Source: Planctomycetota bacterium (GTDB lineage Bacteria > Planctomycetota > UBA1135 > UBA2386). From it: DNA of 64,000 nucleotides. The notes under the pieces were generated by a model. The model had not been told where the DNA came from. It saw only the letters and a list, made by a program, of their open reading frames with translations, and ran no database searches. Of the stretch, positions 36,273 through 44,730 are shown piece after piece (positions within the stretch are counted from its first letter, which is position 1; every line of letters begins with the position of its first letter). The translations under genes and the position numbers were made by a program. The stretch spans positions 1 to 64,000 of the forward strand of contig BJHM01000011.1 of assembly GCA_014192625.1 (NCBI GenBank). The letters are read 5' to 3'.

Positions 36273-38372
36273 ATGAAGCTGGCACTTACCGCGCCGCTGC
36301 CCCCGTGGCCGCTGCCTTTGGCCCACTTCGCAGCGCACCTGCTTTGGGCGCTGCGCGAAAAAGCGACGGTGTTTGCCCTGTGTGACGCGCCGTATCGAGT
36401 GCCGCCATTGTTTTTGGGTGGTGTTGCGGCGCAGCCATTTTGTGACTTGCCGTCTCTACTGCGGACCAAGGCGGTCGAGGTGCCGATCCATCTCATCGGC
36501 GACGATCCGTGCCACCTGTCACAGTTGCGCTTTGTGCGTGAGTGCCCGGGGATTTTGGTGCTCCCTACATTGTCGCTCGATCGTTTGCGCGCGAGCCTCG
36601 CGGCTGAGCTGTTTTTCACGCAGTTGCCGTTTGTGCACGGCTTTCAAGGCGAGTCGCTGGCGATCGTGCTGGCGTTGCTGAGCCGCGCTGTTTTGGTAGC
36701 CAGTGAGGCGGATGCGGAGTTCTTGCGCGGCATGGTGCCGACGATTGAAGTTGTGGCTTTGGCAGGCTTGTCGCTGACTGCGCCAGATGTGCGCGCAGTT
36801 GCCGCTGCATTGCAGCAGTTGGCAAAGAAGCTCTGCGCAGTGCCTGTTGCTGGACCTGCTGCCGCTTTGCTGCCCGAATCATTGCCCCGCGTTGCCGCAA
36901 TCGTGGTGACCTACAACAGTCGTTCGATCGTCGCGCCCTGTGTCCAGTCCCTGCTCGACCAAGACTGGCCCGCGCTCGATATTCTGGTGGTCGACAATCA
37001 GAGCGCAGATGGCACCGCTGATTTTATCCGGTCGCAGTTTCCAAGTGTGCGCGTGATCGACAGTGGTGCCAATCTCGGGTTTGGCGGCGGCAACAATCTG
37101 GGGATAAAATCAGCCGACGCAAAATATGTAGTGCTGCTCAATCAGGATGCGATCGCACAACGCGATTGGGTTACCGAATTGGTGCGCGTTGCCGAACTCG
37201 ATGCGCGCATCGCTTCGGTTGGTAGCAAGTTGCTCTGCATGCGTTGCCCAAGCGTGCTCAACTCGACGGCGATTGAGATCAACGAAGGTGGCTTTGCCTG
37301 GGATCGCGGCATCGGCGAACGCGATGACAGTCCTGCGGTCCATCCCGAGTCGGTGTTTGGTGGCTGCGGTGGTGCAGTCCTGTATCGCAAGGCTGCGTTC
37401 GACCGCGTGGCTGGTTTTGACGCGGCGTTTTTCATGTATTACGAGGACACGGACCTGGCGTGGCGGCTGCGCCGGGCCGGTTTTGAGAATGTCTATGCGC
37501 CGCTTGCTGTGGTGCGGCACGACGTGCATGGCGATGGCTTGCCAGATCGTGAGCGCGTTGCGCGGCGGCGCTACCTTTGCGAACGCAATCGTCACGCCAT
37601 CATGCTCAAGAATATCGGGACCGCATCCATTGGGGTGCTCCTGTGGCACCTCCGCAAGCGCGATCGTCACCGTTTGCGCTGGCTCGATGCCGCCGTGCGC
37701 GCAGGCGGCCGGGGGCCGGAGATCTACGGGCCGATCGCCGCTGCCGTGCGGCGTGCATGGCGCGCAACGCTGTTGTCATTGCCGAAACTTTTGCTGCGGC
37801 GGTGGCGAACGCAGTGGCGTGCGGTTGTGAGTTCCGCAAGTGTGGAACGCCAGTTGGTGCGCGGCTGGCACCAAGGGGGGCATCAGGGAGATGTGGCAAA
37901 CGTGCATGACCGTCACTCGGCAAAGGCAGCGACGAGCATTCGCATTGGCGTCGATGACCACGGCAGTCTCGGGGCGGGTTTTCACTCCTTGGAACGCGAC
38001 AACTTGGGCCAGCCGTTTCGATGGACGCGGCAGCGTGCGTGGTTTTATCTGCAGCCGGAAGTTGGTTCGCAGTCGCTGGTGCTGTTGCTAGCGTCGCCTC
38101 GACAGCTGCGCACGGTGCGCATTCGGAGTGATTGGCTGAACGGCGGCGCGCTGAACGGCGGCGCGCTGAACGGCGGCGCAGGCCCCACGCTCGGTGAGTT
38201 TGTGGTTGGTGCCACCCCGTTCGAGGCGCGCATCTTGCTGCCAGCAACCCTTTCGCGCGGGGCCATCGTCGAGTTTTTGCTGGAAGTGATGTCGATGCAG
38301 GTCGGCGTGCCTGAAAGTGCTACTGATCTGCGCGAACTCGGAGTAGTCGTTTTGACATTGCGAATCGAGTGA
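36273..38372 (+). CDS. Large family 2 glycosyltransferase with extra N- and C-terminal domains
   Basis: 699 residues starting at ATG 36273, opposite the C25 gene (66 bases between starts). Residues about 1-200 are an extra domain not recognised. The GT2 core follows (VAAIVVTYNSRSIVAPCVQSLLDQDW, ILVVDNQSADGT, NLGFGGGNNLGIK, LLNQDAIAQRDW, FMYYEDTDLAWRLRRAGF), closest in motifs to rhamnosyltransferase-type enzymes of surface polysaccharides. After ~160 basic residues a beta-rich C-terminal domain follows (from about 545). Three tandem 15-bp units at 38136-38180 encode LNGGA x3 in a loop of that domain. Role: surface-glycan assembly, substrate unknown. Confidence 0.85.
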   Translation: MKLALTAPLPPWPLPLAHFAAHLLWALREKATVFALCDAPYRVPPLFLGGVAAQPFCDLPSLLRTKAVEVPIHLIGDDPCHLSQLRFVRECPGILVLPTLSLDRLRASLAAELFFTQLPFVHGFQGESLAIVLALLSRAVLVASEADAEFLRGMVPTIEVVALAGLSLTAPDVRAVAAALQQLAKKLCAVPVAGPAAALLPESLPRVAAIVVTYNSRSIVAPCVQSLLDQDWPALDILVVDNQSADGTADFIRSQFPSVRVIDSGANLGFGGGNNLGIKSADAKYVVLLNQDAIAQRDWVTELVRVAELDARIASVGSKLLCMRCPSVLNSTAIEINEGGFAWDRGIGERDDSPAVHPESVFGGCGGAVLYRKAAFDRVAGFDAAFFMYYEDTDLAWRLRRAGFENVYAPLAVVRHDVHGDGLPDRERVARRRYLCERNRHAIMLKNIGTASIGVLLWHLRKRDRHRLRWLDAAVRAGGRGPEIYGPIAAAVRRAWRATLLSLPKLLLRRWRTQWRAVVSSASVERQLVRGWHQGGHQGDVANVHDRHSAKAATSIRIGVDDHGSLGAGFHSLERDNLGQPFRWTRQRAWFYLQPEVGSQSLVLLLASPRQLRTVRIRSDWLNGGALNGGALNGGAGPTLGEFVVGATPFEARILLPATLSRGAIVEFLLEVMSMQVGVPESATDLRELGVVVLTLRIE
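38136..38180 (+). repeat. In-frame 15-bp tandem repeat (3 units)
   Basis: ctgaacggcggcgcg is repeated three times (last base of copy three differs), encoding Leu-Asn-Gly-Gly-Ala each time within the GT2 gene. Confidence 0.9.
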
Positions 38373-38801
38373 CGCGAGAGAAAGCCCGGCGGTCCGTCAC
38401 ATCATTTCCCCTAGGGTCCCCCGAAGTGTGTCCCGCACTTCGAATCCCACGCACATCATTCGTTCTCGTCGTTGTCGCCGCAAAGCGGACCGCCGGCAGA
38501 CACAGGGGAATGGCGTGTGCACGATCTGCTGAAATCGCAGCAAAGGCGTTGCACAGGCCCTTTTTCCTAGTCACAAAACCAGGCTCAATCGACCAACAAC
38601 CCGAAAAGCTTAGTTGGCTGCTGCCTTGCCATGCTCGGCAGGTTTTCGTTGCGGATCTACCGGCGCGCAAAATCGGCGAGTAGCTGGTGCTTTGGTGGCA
38701 ACGTCGTTCCCACAACTTTATCCCCGCCACTACATCACTAGTTGTAAGCGCTCTGCGCCGCCGTGGTGCTGGGCAGCGGCTGCGTTGATCGTCCGCGCCG
38801 G
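38373..38801. other. Long spacer between convergent genes, with nested inverted repeats
   Basis: 429 bp without a credible gene. It contains the nested inverted repeats at 38384-38497 and a 9-bp direct repeat (cacatcatt at 38398 and 38452). Confidence 0.5.
38384..38497. other. Nested inverted repeats: possible structured RNA or terminator region
   Basis: An 11-bp inverted repeat (CCGGCGGTCCG at 38386-38396; its complement at 38486-38496) encloses an inner perfect 7-bp hairpin (CGAAGTG-7-CACTTCG, 38422-38442). Together they could fold into a ~110-base structure between the GT2 gene and the kinase-peptidase-aminotransferase gene. No known RNA family was recognised; a T-loop-like TTCGAATCC lacks complementary flanks, so it is not a tRNA. 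Confidence 0.3.
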
Positions 38802-41800
38802 TTATTCCGCGCGCGCCTCGTCCTCATGCAGGATCTTTGCCAGCGCATCGAGCAGCGTGTCAGCAGCGGCACCGTCAAAGGTCATCGGCGGCCGGATCTT
38901 CAGCACGTTGTCGTTCGGCCCGTCCGTGCCGATCAGGATGCGGTGTTCGCGCAGCCGGTTTTTGATGTAGCTGGCGTGCGAAGTTGCTGGCGCGCGCGAT
39001 TCTCGGTTGGTGACCAGATCGACACCAAGAAACAGGCCGCTGCCGCGCACGTCGCCGATCACTGCGTGGTCGCGCTGCAATCCGCGCAAGCCGCGGAGCA
39101 GTCGTTCGCCCGTGGCTAGCGCGTTCTGTTGCAGGTTGTCTGCAGCCAGCGCATCAAGCACCGCGAGGCCGGCGCGGCAGGCGACGGTGCTGCCGCCAAA
39201 GGTGCTGAAGAACTCTGGCAGGCGCGCAAAGGAGGCGGCGATTTCTTTCGTGGTAACGACAGCGCCAAGCGGATAGCCGCCGCCAAGTGGCTTGCCGAGC
39301 ACCAGCATGTCAGGCACAGCACCGGCCAGATCAAAGCCAAAGAAGTGGCTGCCGGTGCGACCGAGCGCAGTCTGCACGTCGTCGGCAATGCAGACGCCGC
39401 CGTGTGCGCGCACTGCTTGATATACCGCCGCGAGGAAGCCTTCGGGCAGCAGCATTTGGCCCCCGACCGATGGCAGGCACTCGCATAGGTAGCCCGCGAG
39501 GTTGACACCACGCGCCGCGAGTTGCGCGATCTGCTCTTTGATCCGCGCCGCATAGCGAGCGCCTGCGTCCGCGCCCCGGAACTCGCCGCGATAAATATCG
39601 GGCTGCACGCTTTCGTGCACCCAGTCTGGCGCGCCGCCACCGTTTGGTTGGCGAAACTTGTACGGGCTCACGTCCATCGTGCCGGTGGTGTGGCCGTGGT
39701 AGCCATGCTCCATGACCATCATCGCTTTGCGTCCGGTGTGGGCGCGGCACAAGCGAAGTGCCAGTTCGTTGGCCTCGCTACCGGACGGCAAGAGGTAGCA
39801 GACCGACAGCGACGGCGGACAGTGCGCGAGCAGGCGGCGGCTGTATTCCGTCATGCTCTCGTAGAGGTAGCGCGTGTTGGTGGCGAGCAGTGCCACCTGT
39901 TCTTGGACGGCTTGCACAACGCGCGGATGGCAGTGGCCAACGTGCGGCACATTGTTGTATGCGTCGAGATGCCGACGGCCTTCGCGGTCGTAAAGAAAGT
40001 GCCGGCTGCCGCGCGCAACTGCGAGTGGCGTGTGGTAGCTGATCTTTAGGTTCTGCGCAAAGTTGGTGTGTCGATCGGCGAGTAGCTCGGCTACCGGCTT
40101 TGTCTGCCACGCTGCATTTTTGCCAAGCCCAAGCAATGGCGACGGATCGGGGTAGAGCAATGCGAGCGCATGAAACTCGTCGGGATCCGCAACGCCGGGC
40201 GGCACCGTCGGGCAGTCGAGCGGGTCGAAGGCGAGCACTTGGCAGTGCAGGTGCGGCGGCCAATCGCCGTTTTCAGACTGCGTGCCGAGAGCGGCAAAGG
40301 TCTCGCCGGCGGCTAGCTGTTGGCCAACGCGAAGGGCGCGGATGCTTGCGGGTGCGAGGTGGCCGTAGAGGGTGCCAAAGGTCGTGCCGTCCAAAGCGCG
40401 ATGACGCAGAACCACCAGACCGCCATAGTCGAGGTGGTCTTTGCAGTTGTCGGTGCGCACGACTTCGGCAGCGAGAGGTGCTGCCACCTTGGTGCCCGCC
40501 GCCGCAAATAGATCGATGCCGAGGTGTCGCGTGCGGCGCGCGCCATTGGCTTTTTCGCTGCCAAATGCGGGGCCATTATAAATCGGCCGAGGCTCGCCGT
40601 AGCGGCCGATGCCCAGCGCAGACTTGGCGTTGCGCAACTCGCGCTGGATGCGTTCGCCGGCGAGCTGCGAATCAAAGTGCTCCGGGTCATCGCCACCGAG
40701 CAAGGACTCATACGACAGGTCGAGCACCTGTCCCTGTGCTGCGGGCAATGATCCAACGAGCACCTCGTGGTGCGGGAGGGTGGCGATTGCGTGGTGCACG
40801 CGGGTCATCGCGTTGGTGCTGCAATAACCACAGGCAGTTTTGAGCATCACTTCGATCTCACGCAGATCGCGCATGGCAAACTGCTCCAGCAAAAGCCACG
40901 CAGAAGCCTCGTGCACGGAGATGTAAGAGTCGCCCTGGTTTCCAACGCGCAGCAATGCGGAGTTGGTGACGCTGACGGCGAGTCGCGTGAGCACGAGCGG
41001 GAACACCATTGCCAGTTCCGCTTCGGTGAGTGGCAGGACGGAATGGTAGCCAGCAGTGATCGCCATGAGTGCTGGCAGCGGCGCATCGGCGGTCATCATC
41101 GCGTAGGCCGCGGCAACTGCTACCTCGCCGGCAAGGACACCGTGATGCATGTCGCCGAGATCGAGCAGTGCTAGTTTGGGCGCAGCAGGCGTGCCGCCGA
41201 GCAGCAGGTTGTAGTCGTTGCCATCCCCGTGCACCGGCCCCATGCGAAGTGTCGCGAGCGATGCGGCAAAACTAGTGAGATAGCGTGCGACGATGCCCTG
41301 CACGATGGCGCGGCGGCGTGGGTCCTCGATCGCGTCGATTCGCTGCTCGATCCACGCCGCGCGGCGCAGATCCCATTTTAGTTCGCGCGTGAGGCACGGA
41401 TGCGTGAAGTCCTGCATCGCAAAGTCAAACTTCGCCAGCAGCGCACCAAGGGCGGTATGCACGGTGGCCGGGTGCGGCCGCACCTTCGCCAGCAAACGCC
41501 CCGGCAAGAACGTCACGACAAATGCGCACAGGTCATTGCCAGAGTGGTCGCGCAGCGTGGCCTGAAGCTGACCTTGTTGGGTCTGCACTAGGCGCTGCAT
41601 GGCGAGGTCTGCTGCGCGCGTGGCAATGTGCAACAACGCCTTTGCCTGCACTTCGACCAGCGCTGGATCACAGCCCTTGTGCATCACCTTTAGCAAGTAA
41701 GTGCCGCGCGTGCTGTCGACACGGAAGTTGCGGTCGCGCTCTGCAACCAGAGCAACCAAAGTGCCACGCAGGTCGTATTGCTGGGCGAGCAATTGCTCGA

Positions 41801-41840
41801 CAGCGGTACGGTTTTCTTGAAGCCACGCTGAGGAGTTCAC
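38802..41840 (-). CDS. Kinase (APH) - M23 metallopeptidase - class III aminotransferase fusion
   Basis: 1012 residues from GTG 41840. Residues ~1-330: APH/hydroxylysine-kinase-like phosphotransferase, with catalytic HGDGNDYN (D206) and LLDLGDM. Residues ~340-560: M23/LytM domain with all zinc ligands (H439 and D443 in HLGID, HLH at 530-532, plus GHLAP). Residues ~600-1012: class III PLP aminotransferase, PLP Lys K850 in LGKPLGGGYPLG, closest in motif to ethanolamine-phosphate/phosphohydroxylysine lyase-like enzymes. A similar architecture is known in Proteobacteria as an uncharacterised ~1013-residue protein (recalled as PRK06148-type). Possible role: phosphorylating an amino alcohol or hydroxylysine and removing phosphate and ammonia, coupled to wall or envelope metabolism; the M23 part is unexplained in a protein without a signal peptide. 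Other start codons are possible upstream to 41987. Confidence 0.85.
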   Translation of the reverse strand: MNSSAWLQENRTAVEQLLAQQYDLRGTLVALVAERDRNFRVDSTRGTYLLKVMHKGCDPALVEVQAKALLHIATRAADLAMQRLVQTQQGQLQATLRDHSGNDLCAFVVTFLPGRLLAKVRPHPATVHTALGALLAKFDFAMQDFTHPCLTRELKWDLRRAAWIEQRIDAIEDPRRRAIVQGIVARYLTSFAASLATLRMGPVHGDGNDYNLLLGGTPAAPKLALLDLGDMHHGVLAGEVAVAAAYAMMTADAPLPALMAITAGYHSVLPLTEAELAMVFPLVLTRLAVSVTNSALLRVGNQGDSYISVHEASAWLLLEQFAMRDLREIEVMLKTACGYCSTNAMTRVHHAIATLPHHEVLVGSLPAAQGQVLDLSYESLLGGDDPEHFDSQLAGERIQRELRNAKSALGIGRYGEPRPIYNGPAFGSEKANGARRTRHLGIDLFAAAGTKVAAPLAAEVVRTDNCKDHLDYGGLVVLRHRALDGTTFGTLYGHLAPASIRALRVGQQLAAGETFAALGTQSENGDWPPHLHCQVLAFDPLDCPTVPPGVADPDEFHALALLYPDPSPLLGLGKNAAWQTKPVAELLADRHTNFAQNLKISYHTPLAVARGSRHFLYDREGRRHLDAYNNVPHVGHCHPRVVQAVQEQVALLATNTRYLYESMTEYSRRLLAHCPPSLSVCYLLPSGSEANELALRLCRAHTGRKAMMVMEHGYHGHTTGTMDVSPYKFRQPNGGGAPDWVHESVQPDIYRGEFRGADAGARYAARIKEQIAQLAARGVNLAGYLCECLPSVGGQMLLPEGFLAAVYQAVRAHGGVCIADDVQTALGRTGSHFFGFDLAGAVPDMLVLGKPLGGGYPLGAVVTTKEIAASFARLPEFFSTFGGSTVACRAGLAVLDALAADNLQQNALATGERLLRGLRGLQRDHAVIGDVRGSGLFLGVDLVTNRESRAPATSHASYIKNRLREHRILIGTDGPNDNVLKIRPPMTFDGAAADTLLDALAKILHEDEARAE

Positions 41841-42017
41841 GTTGCGACCAACGTAACGCGCAGCCTTTGGAGTCAGATGGTTTTTTGGTGGCCTAGGAGT
41901 GCCGCCAATAATTTGGCCTTCGTCACGGCTGGCAATGCTCGCCGTTTTGCATGGCAAAGCCTGAGACCTGCACTGCTGAATCGACATCGCTGCACGGTGC
42001 GGCGACCGGGCAGGTGG

Positions 42018-42707
42018 TTAGCGGAGGCCCACGACGGCCGAGCGTTGCGCCAGCGCTTCACAGTTGCTGGTGGCGCCGAGCGTCCGGAGCAGCGCATCGC
42101 CTAGGTCCATCCGTTCTCGTTCATCGAGCGGAATCATGAGGGCTGCGAGGTCGAGCAGCTCGAGTGGCGATGCGAGGTTGAGGAGGTGTGTGCCCAGCAG
42201 CAACTCGGTGCGGCGAAGTCCGGCAAGTTTTAGGGCCGCACAAAGTTCCGCTTCCGCCACGCCGCTTAGTGCAGCAACAATCCGCTGTGCGCATTCTGGA
42301 CTCACGTTGGCAGCCGCTTGCTGCAGAGCGGGCAGCATTGTTTCACCAGGTAAATCGATCACGAAGCGGCCGCCTGGCCGCAGGTTGGCACGCAGCATCG
42401 CTGCCAAATCAGCCAACTGTGGCAGGGGCGCTGCGAGTGGCGTTGCCAGCACTGCGTCGAAAAAGCCGTAGCGATGATCCCGCGGTGATTGCGTGATCAC
42501 TTCGGCTTGCGGCATTGCGCGCGCGATCGCAGCGGCGGTCCGGCGGTCCGGTTCGAGCACCACAAGGCGGCCATCGTCGCCGATCAACGCCGCCACTGCC
42601 TGCGCCGCCGCGACCGTATTGGGCATGCACAACAGAACGCGATCTTTGCGTCGCAGGTCGAGTGCTGCTTGCGCGTGAGCGATCCAGGGAATCGGTAAAT
42701 CGCGCAT
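42018..42707 (-). CDS. Class I SAM-dependent methyltransferase-like protein
   Basis: 229 residues from ATG 42707 (an in-frame extension to 42815 lacks protein character). The Rossmann fold is seen as DRVLLCMPNTVAAAQAVAALIGDDGRLVVLEPDRRTAAAIA, then HRYGFFDAVLATPLAAPLP and LRPGGRFVIDLPGE. The classical motif I (GxGxG) is replaced by MPNTVAAAQA, so SAM binding is uncertain; some divergent methyltransferases show this, but it may also be a degenerate or non-catalytic relative. Its start faces glpD with ~260 bases between, which probably holds both promoters. Target unknown. Confidence 0.6.
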   Translation of the reverse strand: MRDLPIPWIAHAQAALDLRRKDRVLLCMPNTVAAAQAVAALIGDDGRLVVLEPDRRTAAAIARAMPQAEVITQSPRDHRYGFFDAVLATPLAAPLPQLADLAAMLRANLRPGGRFVIDLPGETMLPALQQAAANVSPECAQRIVAALSGVAEAELCAALKLAGLRRTELLLGTHLLNLASPLELLDLAALMIPLDERERMDLGDALLRTLGATSNCEALAQRSAVVGLR

Positions 42708-42970
42708 GTTGGACCGTGCACTCGACAGCCTAGCCGCCCGTGACCAAAAGTACCTAATGCGGCATTGCGCGCTGTTGCCATGCAGCACAGCGCGCCAGAA
42801 ATGGGAGCTTGGCACAAAGGCCTGCCGCCTGCGCGATGATTTCTCTCGCGCGCCCCGACCACAGTGTCGCGCATCGTCTGGCCACGCGTTGCTTCACTCC
42901 GGGCCTTTTTCAACGGACTGCGAAGCTCCCGTTGTGGACTGGGCGCAGCCGATGCCACAATCAAGAAAAC

Positions 42971-44512
42971 ATGATTCGCACTGATCCGCAGACCCTGAAC
43001 GGCCGGAAGTTCGACCTCGTCGTCGTGGGGGGCGGCATCCAAGGTGCTGCCATCGCGCGCGAGGCCGCGTCGCAGAAGATCCAAACGCTGCTGATTGAGG
43101 CCAGCGACTTCGCGGCGGGCACTAGTTCGCGTAGTAGCCGGCTGATTCATGGTGGCCTGCGGTATTTGCGCGAAGGGCATATCCATCTAGTGCGCGAGGC
43201 GCTGCACGAGCGCGAACGCCTGCTGCGTCTGTCGCCGCATCTGGTTCGGCCAGTGCCGATGCTGATGCCGTTTTTCAATGACGGCGGCGGCAGCAGGCTG
43301 CTGAGTTTCTTCGGCGTGCACGCCTACTCGCTGCTCGCAGGGCGCAGCACGATGCCACGGCCAAGCAGTCTTTCGGCGAGTGCGGCGGCGGCTGCGTTCC
43401 CCGGCTTGCGCACGCGCGGCTTGCGGTCTGCGATGAAGTTTTATGACGCGACGACCTCCGACGGTCGCTTGACGCTCGCCAATGTGGATGCGGCGGCGCG
43501 CGCCGGTGCCGCGATCGTCAATCATTGTGCGCTGACCGGACTCGCTGCTGATGGTTCGTTGCGGCTGCTCGATCGCCTCACAAGCGCCGAGATCAAGGTG
43601 CACGCAAAGCAGGTCGTCAATGCGGCGGGGCCACGCGCTGACGCGGTGCGCCGCCTGCTCGGCCACGGCAGCGAAGACCTCGTGCGCACGAGTCGCGGCA
43701 GTCACCTGGTGCTGGCGCCGCGCGCGGGCGAACTCGCGCTCGCTGGGTTCTTGCCCGATAAGCGCATCCAATTCGTCATCCCGCACCACGATGGCACGAT
43801 TTGCGGCACGACCGATGTCGATGAGGCGCTGACCGAGGACGAGCCCACAGTGCCAAGCGCGGACGCGCGCTATCTGCTCGATGCGCTTGGCTGGCTGCTT
43901 GATCCAAGTCCGCAGCGCAGCGATGTGAAGTTTGCGTATTGCGGGTGGCGTTCGCTGCCGGCCAGGAAGGGACCGCCTGGTGCGCTAAATCGGGAAGCGT
44001 TCTTGGTGCACGAGGGATTGCCAAATGGTGAGTTGCACACGATTGTCGGTGGCAAGTTGACGACGCACCGTTCGCTTGCCGAGCGTTCCGTGCAGCAGAT
44101 TTTTGCTATCGAGCCACGCACTTCACCGACGCGCAAGCAGGGCCTGCCTGGCGGCGATGGTCCGCGCGAAGTGCTGGATCCGTTGTGGTGGCGGCATGGC
44201 AGCGAGGCAGCCGCTTTGCACGCGCTCGCCGCAACAGAACCAAGGTTGCGCGAACCACTGTGCTCGCATCGTCCGTTTCTTTGCGTCGAAGCCGTGCACG
44301 CGCTGCGCGAGCAGGGTGCTGTGACGTTTGCCGACCTCATGCTGCGTCGCCTCTGGCATACGCAGGGACCGTGTCTGCGCGAAGAGTGCCTGGTTGCCGC
44401 GCATGAGTTGTTTTTGCGCGAACGGCGTTGGTCCATCGATGACGACTTTGCTTCTGCGGCGCTCTCGCTGCGCGAGGAGATTGCGCGGGTTACCGGCAGC
44501 CTCCGTTCTTGA
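42971..44512 (+). CDS. glpD: Glycerol-3-phosphate dehydrogenase (FAD)
   Basis: 513 residues from ATG 42971. FAD-dependent aerobic glycerol-3-phosphate dehydrogenase, which oxidises glycerol-3-phosphate to dihydroxyacetone phosphate at the membrane and passes electrons to quinone. Motifs: FDLVVVGGGIQGAAIAREAASQ (dinucleotide binding), GTSSRSSRLIHGGLRYLREG, YDATTSDGRLTLANV, and the ARYLLDALGWLL / HEGLPNGELHTIVGGKLTTHRSLAE part of the substrate domain. The C-terminal helical domain (REQGAVTFADLMLRRLW) is present. No glpK or glpF is adjacent. Neighbour of the kinase-aminotransferase fusion, suggesting phospholipid headgroup and backbone recycling (inference). Confidence 0.92.
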   Translation: MIRTDPQTLNGRKFDLVVVGGGIQGAAIAREAASQKIQTLLIEASDFAAGTSSRSSRLIHGGLRYLREGHIHLVREALHERERLLRLSPHLVRPVPMLMPFFNDGGGSRLLSFFGVHAYSLLAGRSTMPRPSSLSASAAAAAFPGLRTRGLRSAMKFYDATTSDGRLTLANVDAAARAGAAIVNHCALTGLAADGSLRLLDRLTSAEIKVHAKQVVNAAGPRADAVRRLLGHGSEDLVRTSRGSHLVLAPRAGELALAGFLPDKRIQFVIPHHDGTICGTTDVDEALTEDEPTVPSADARYLLDALGWLLDPSPQRSDVKFAYCGWRSLPARKGPPGALNREAFLVHEGLPNGELHTIVGGKLTTHRSLAERSVQQIFAIEPRTSPTRKQGLPGGDGPREVLDPLWWRHGSEAAALHALAATEPRLREPLCSHRPFLCVEAVHALREQGAVTFADLMLRRLWHTQGPCLREECLVAAHELFLRERRWSIDDDFASAALSLREEIARVTGSLRS

Positions 44513-44730
44513 CCATCTGCAACTTTCCAGTTTGGTTGCGGTGCTTCGCACGGCAAAACACTGCTGCCTTACCGGCAGAATAAAAATGCAGGTGCGGCAG
44601 GCTCTTTGAGGGAGACCGGGCGGCCTTTTGTGCAAGGCCAGCATTGTCGCCGACGGGCCACTTTGTTGCGGCGGATACGCGCCGTACGATTCAGTCGTAC
44701 GCGGTAACTCCGCGAAGGATTTTTCCAGCG

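Noticed and set aside
38430..38450. Possible tRNA T-arm (TTCGAATCC)
   Set aside because: The flanking bases do not pair as a T stem and no acceptor, D or anticodon arms can be built around it.
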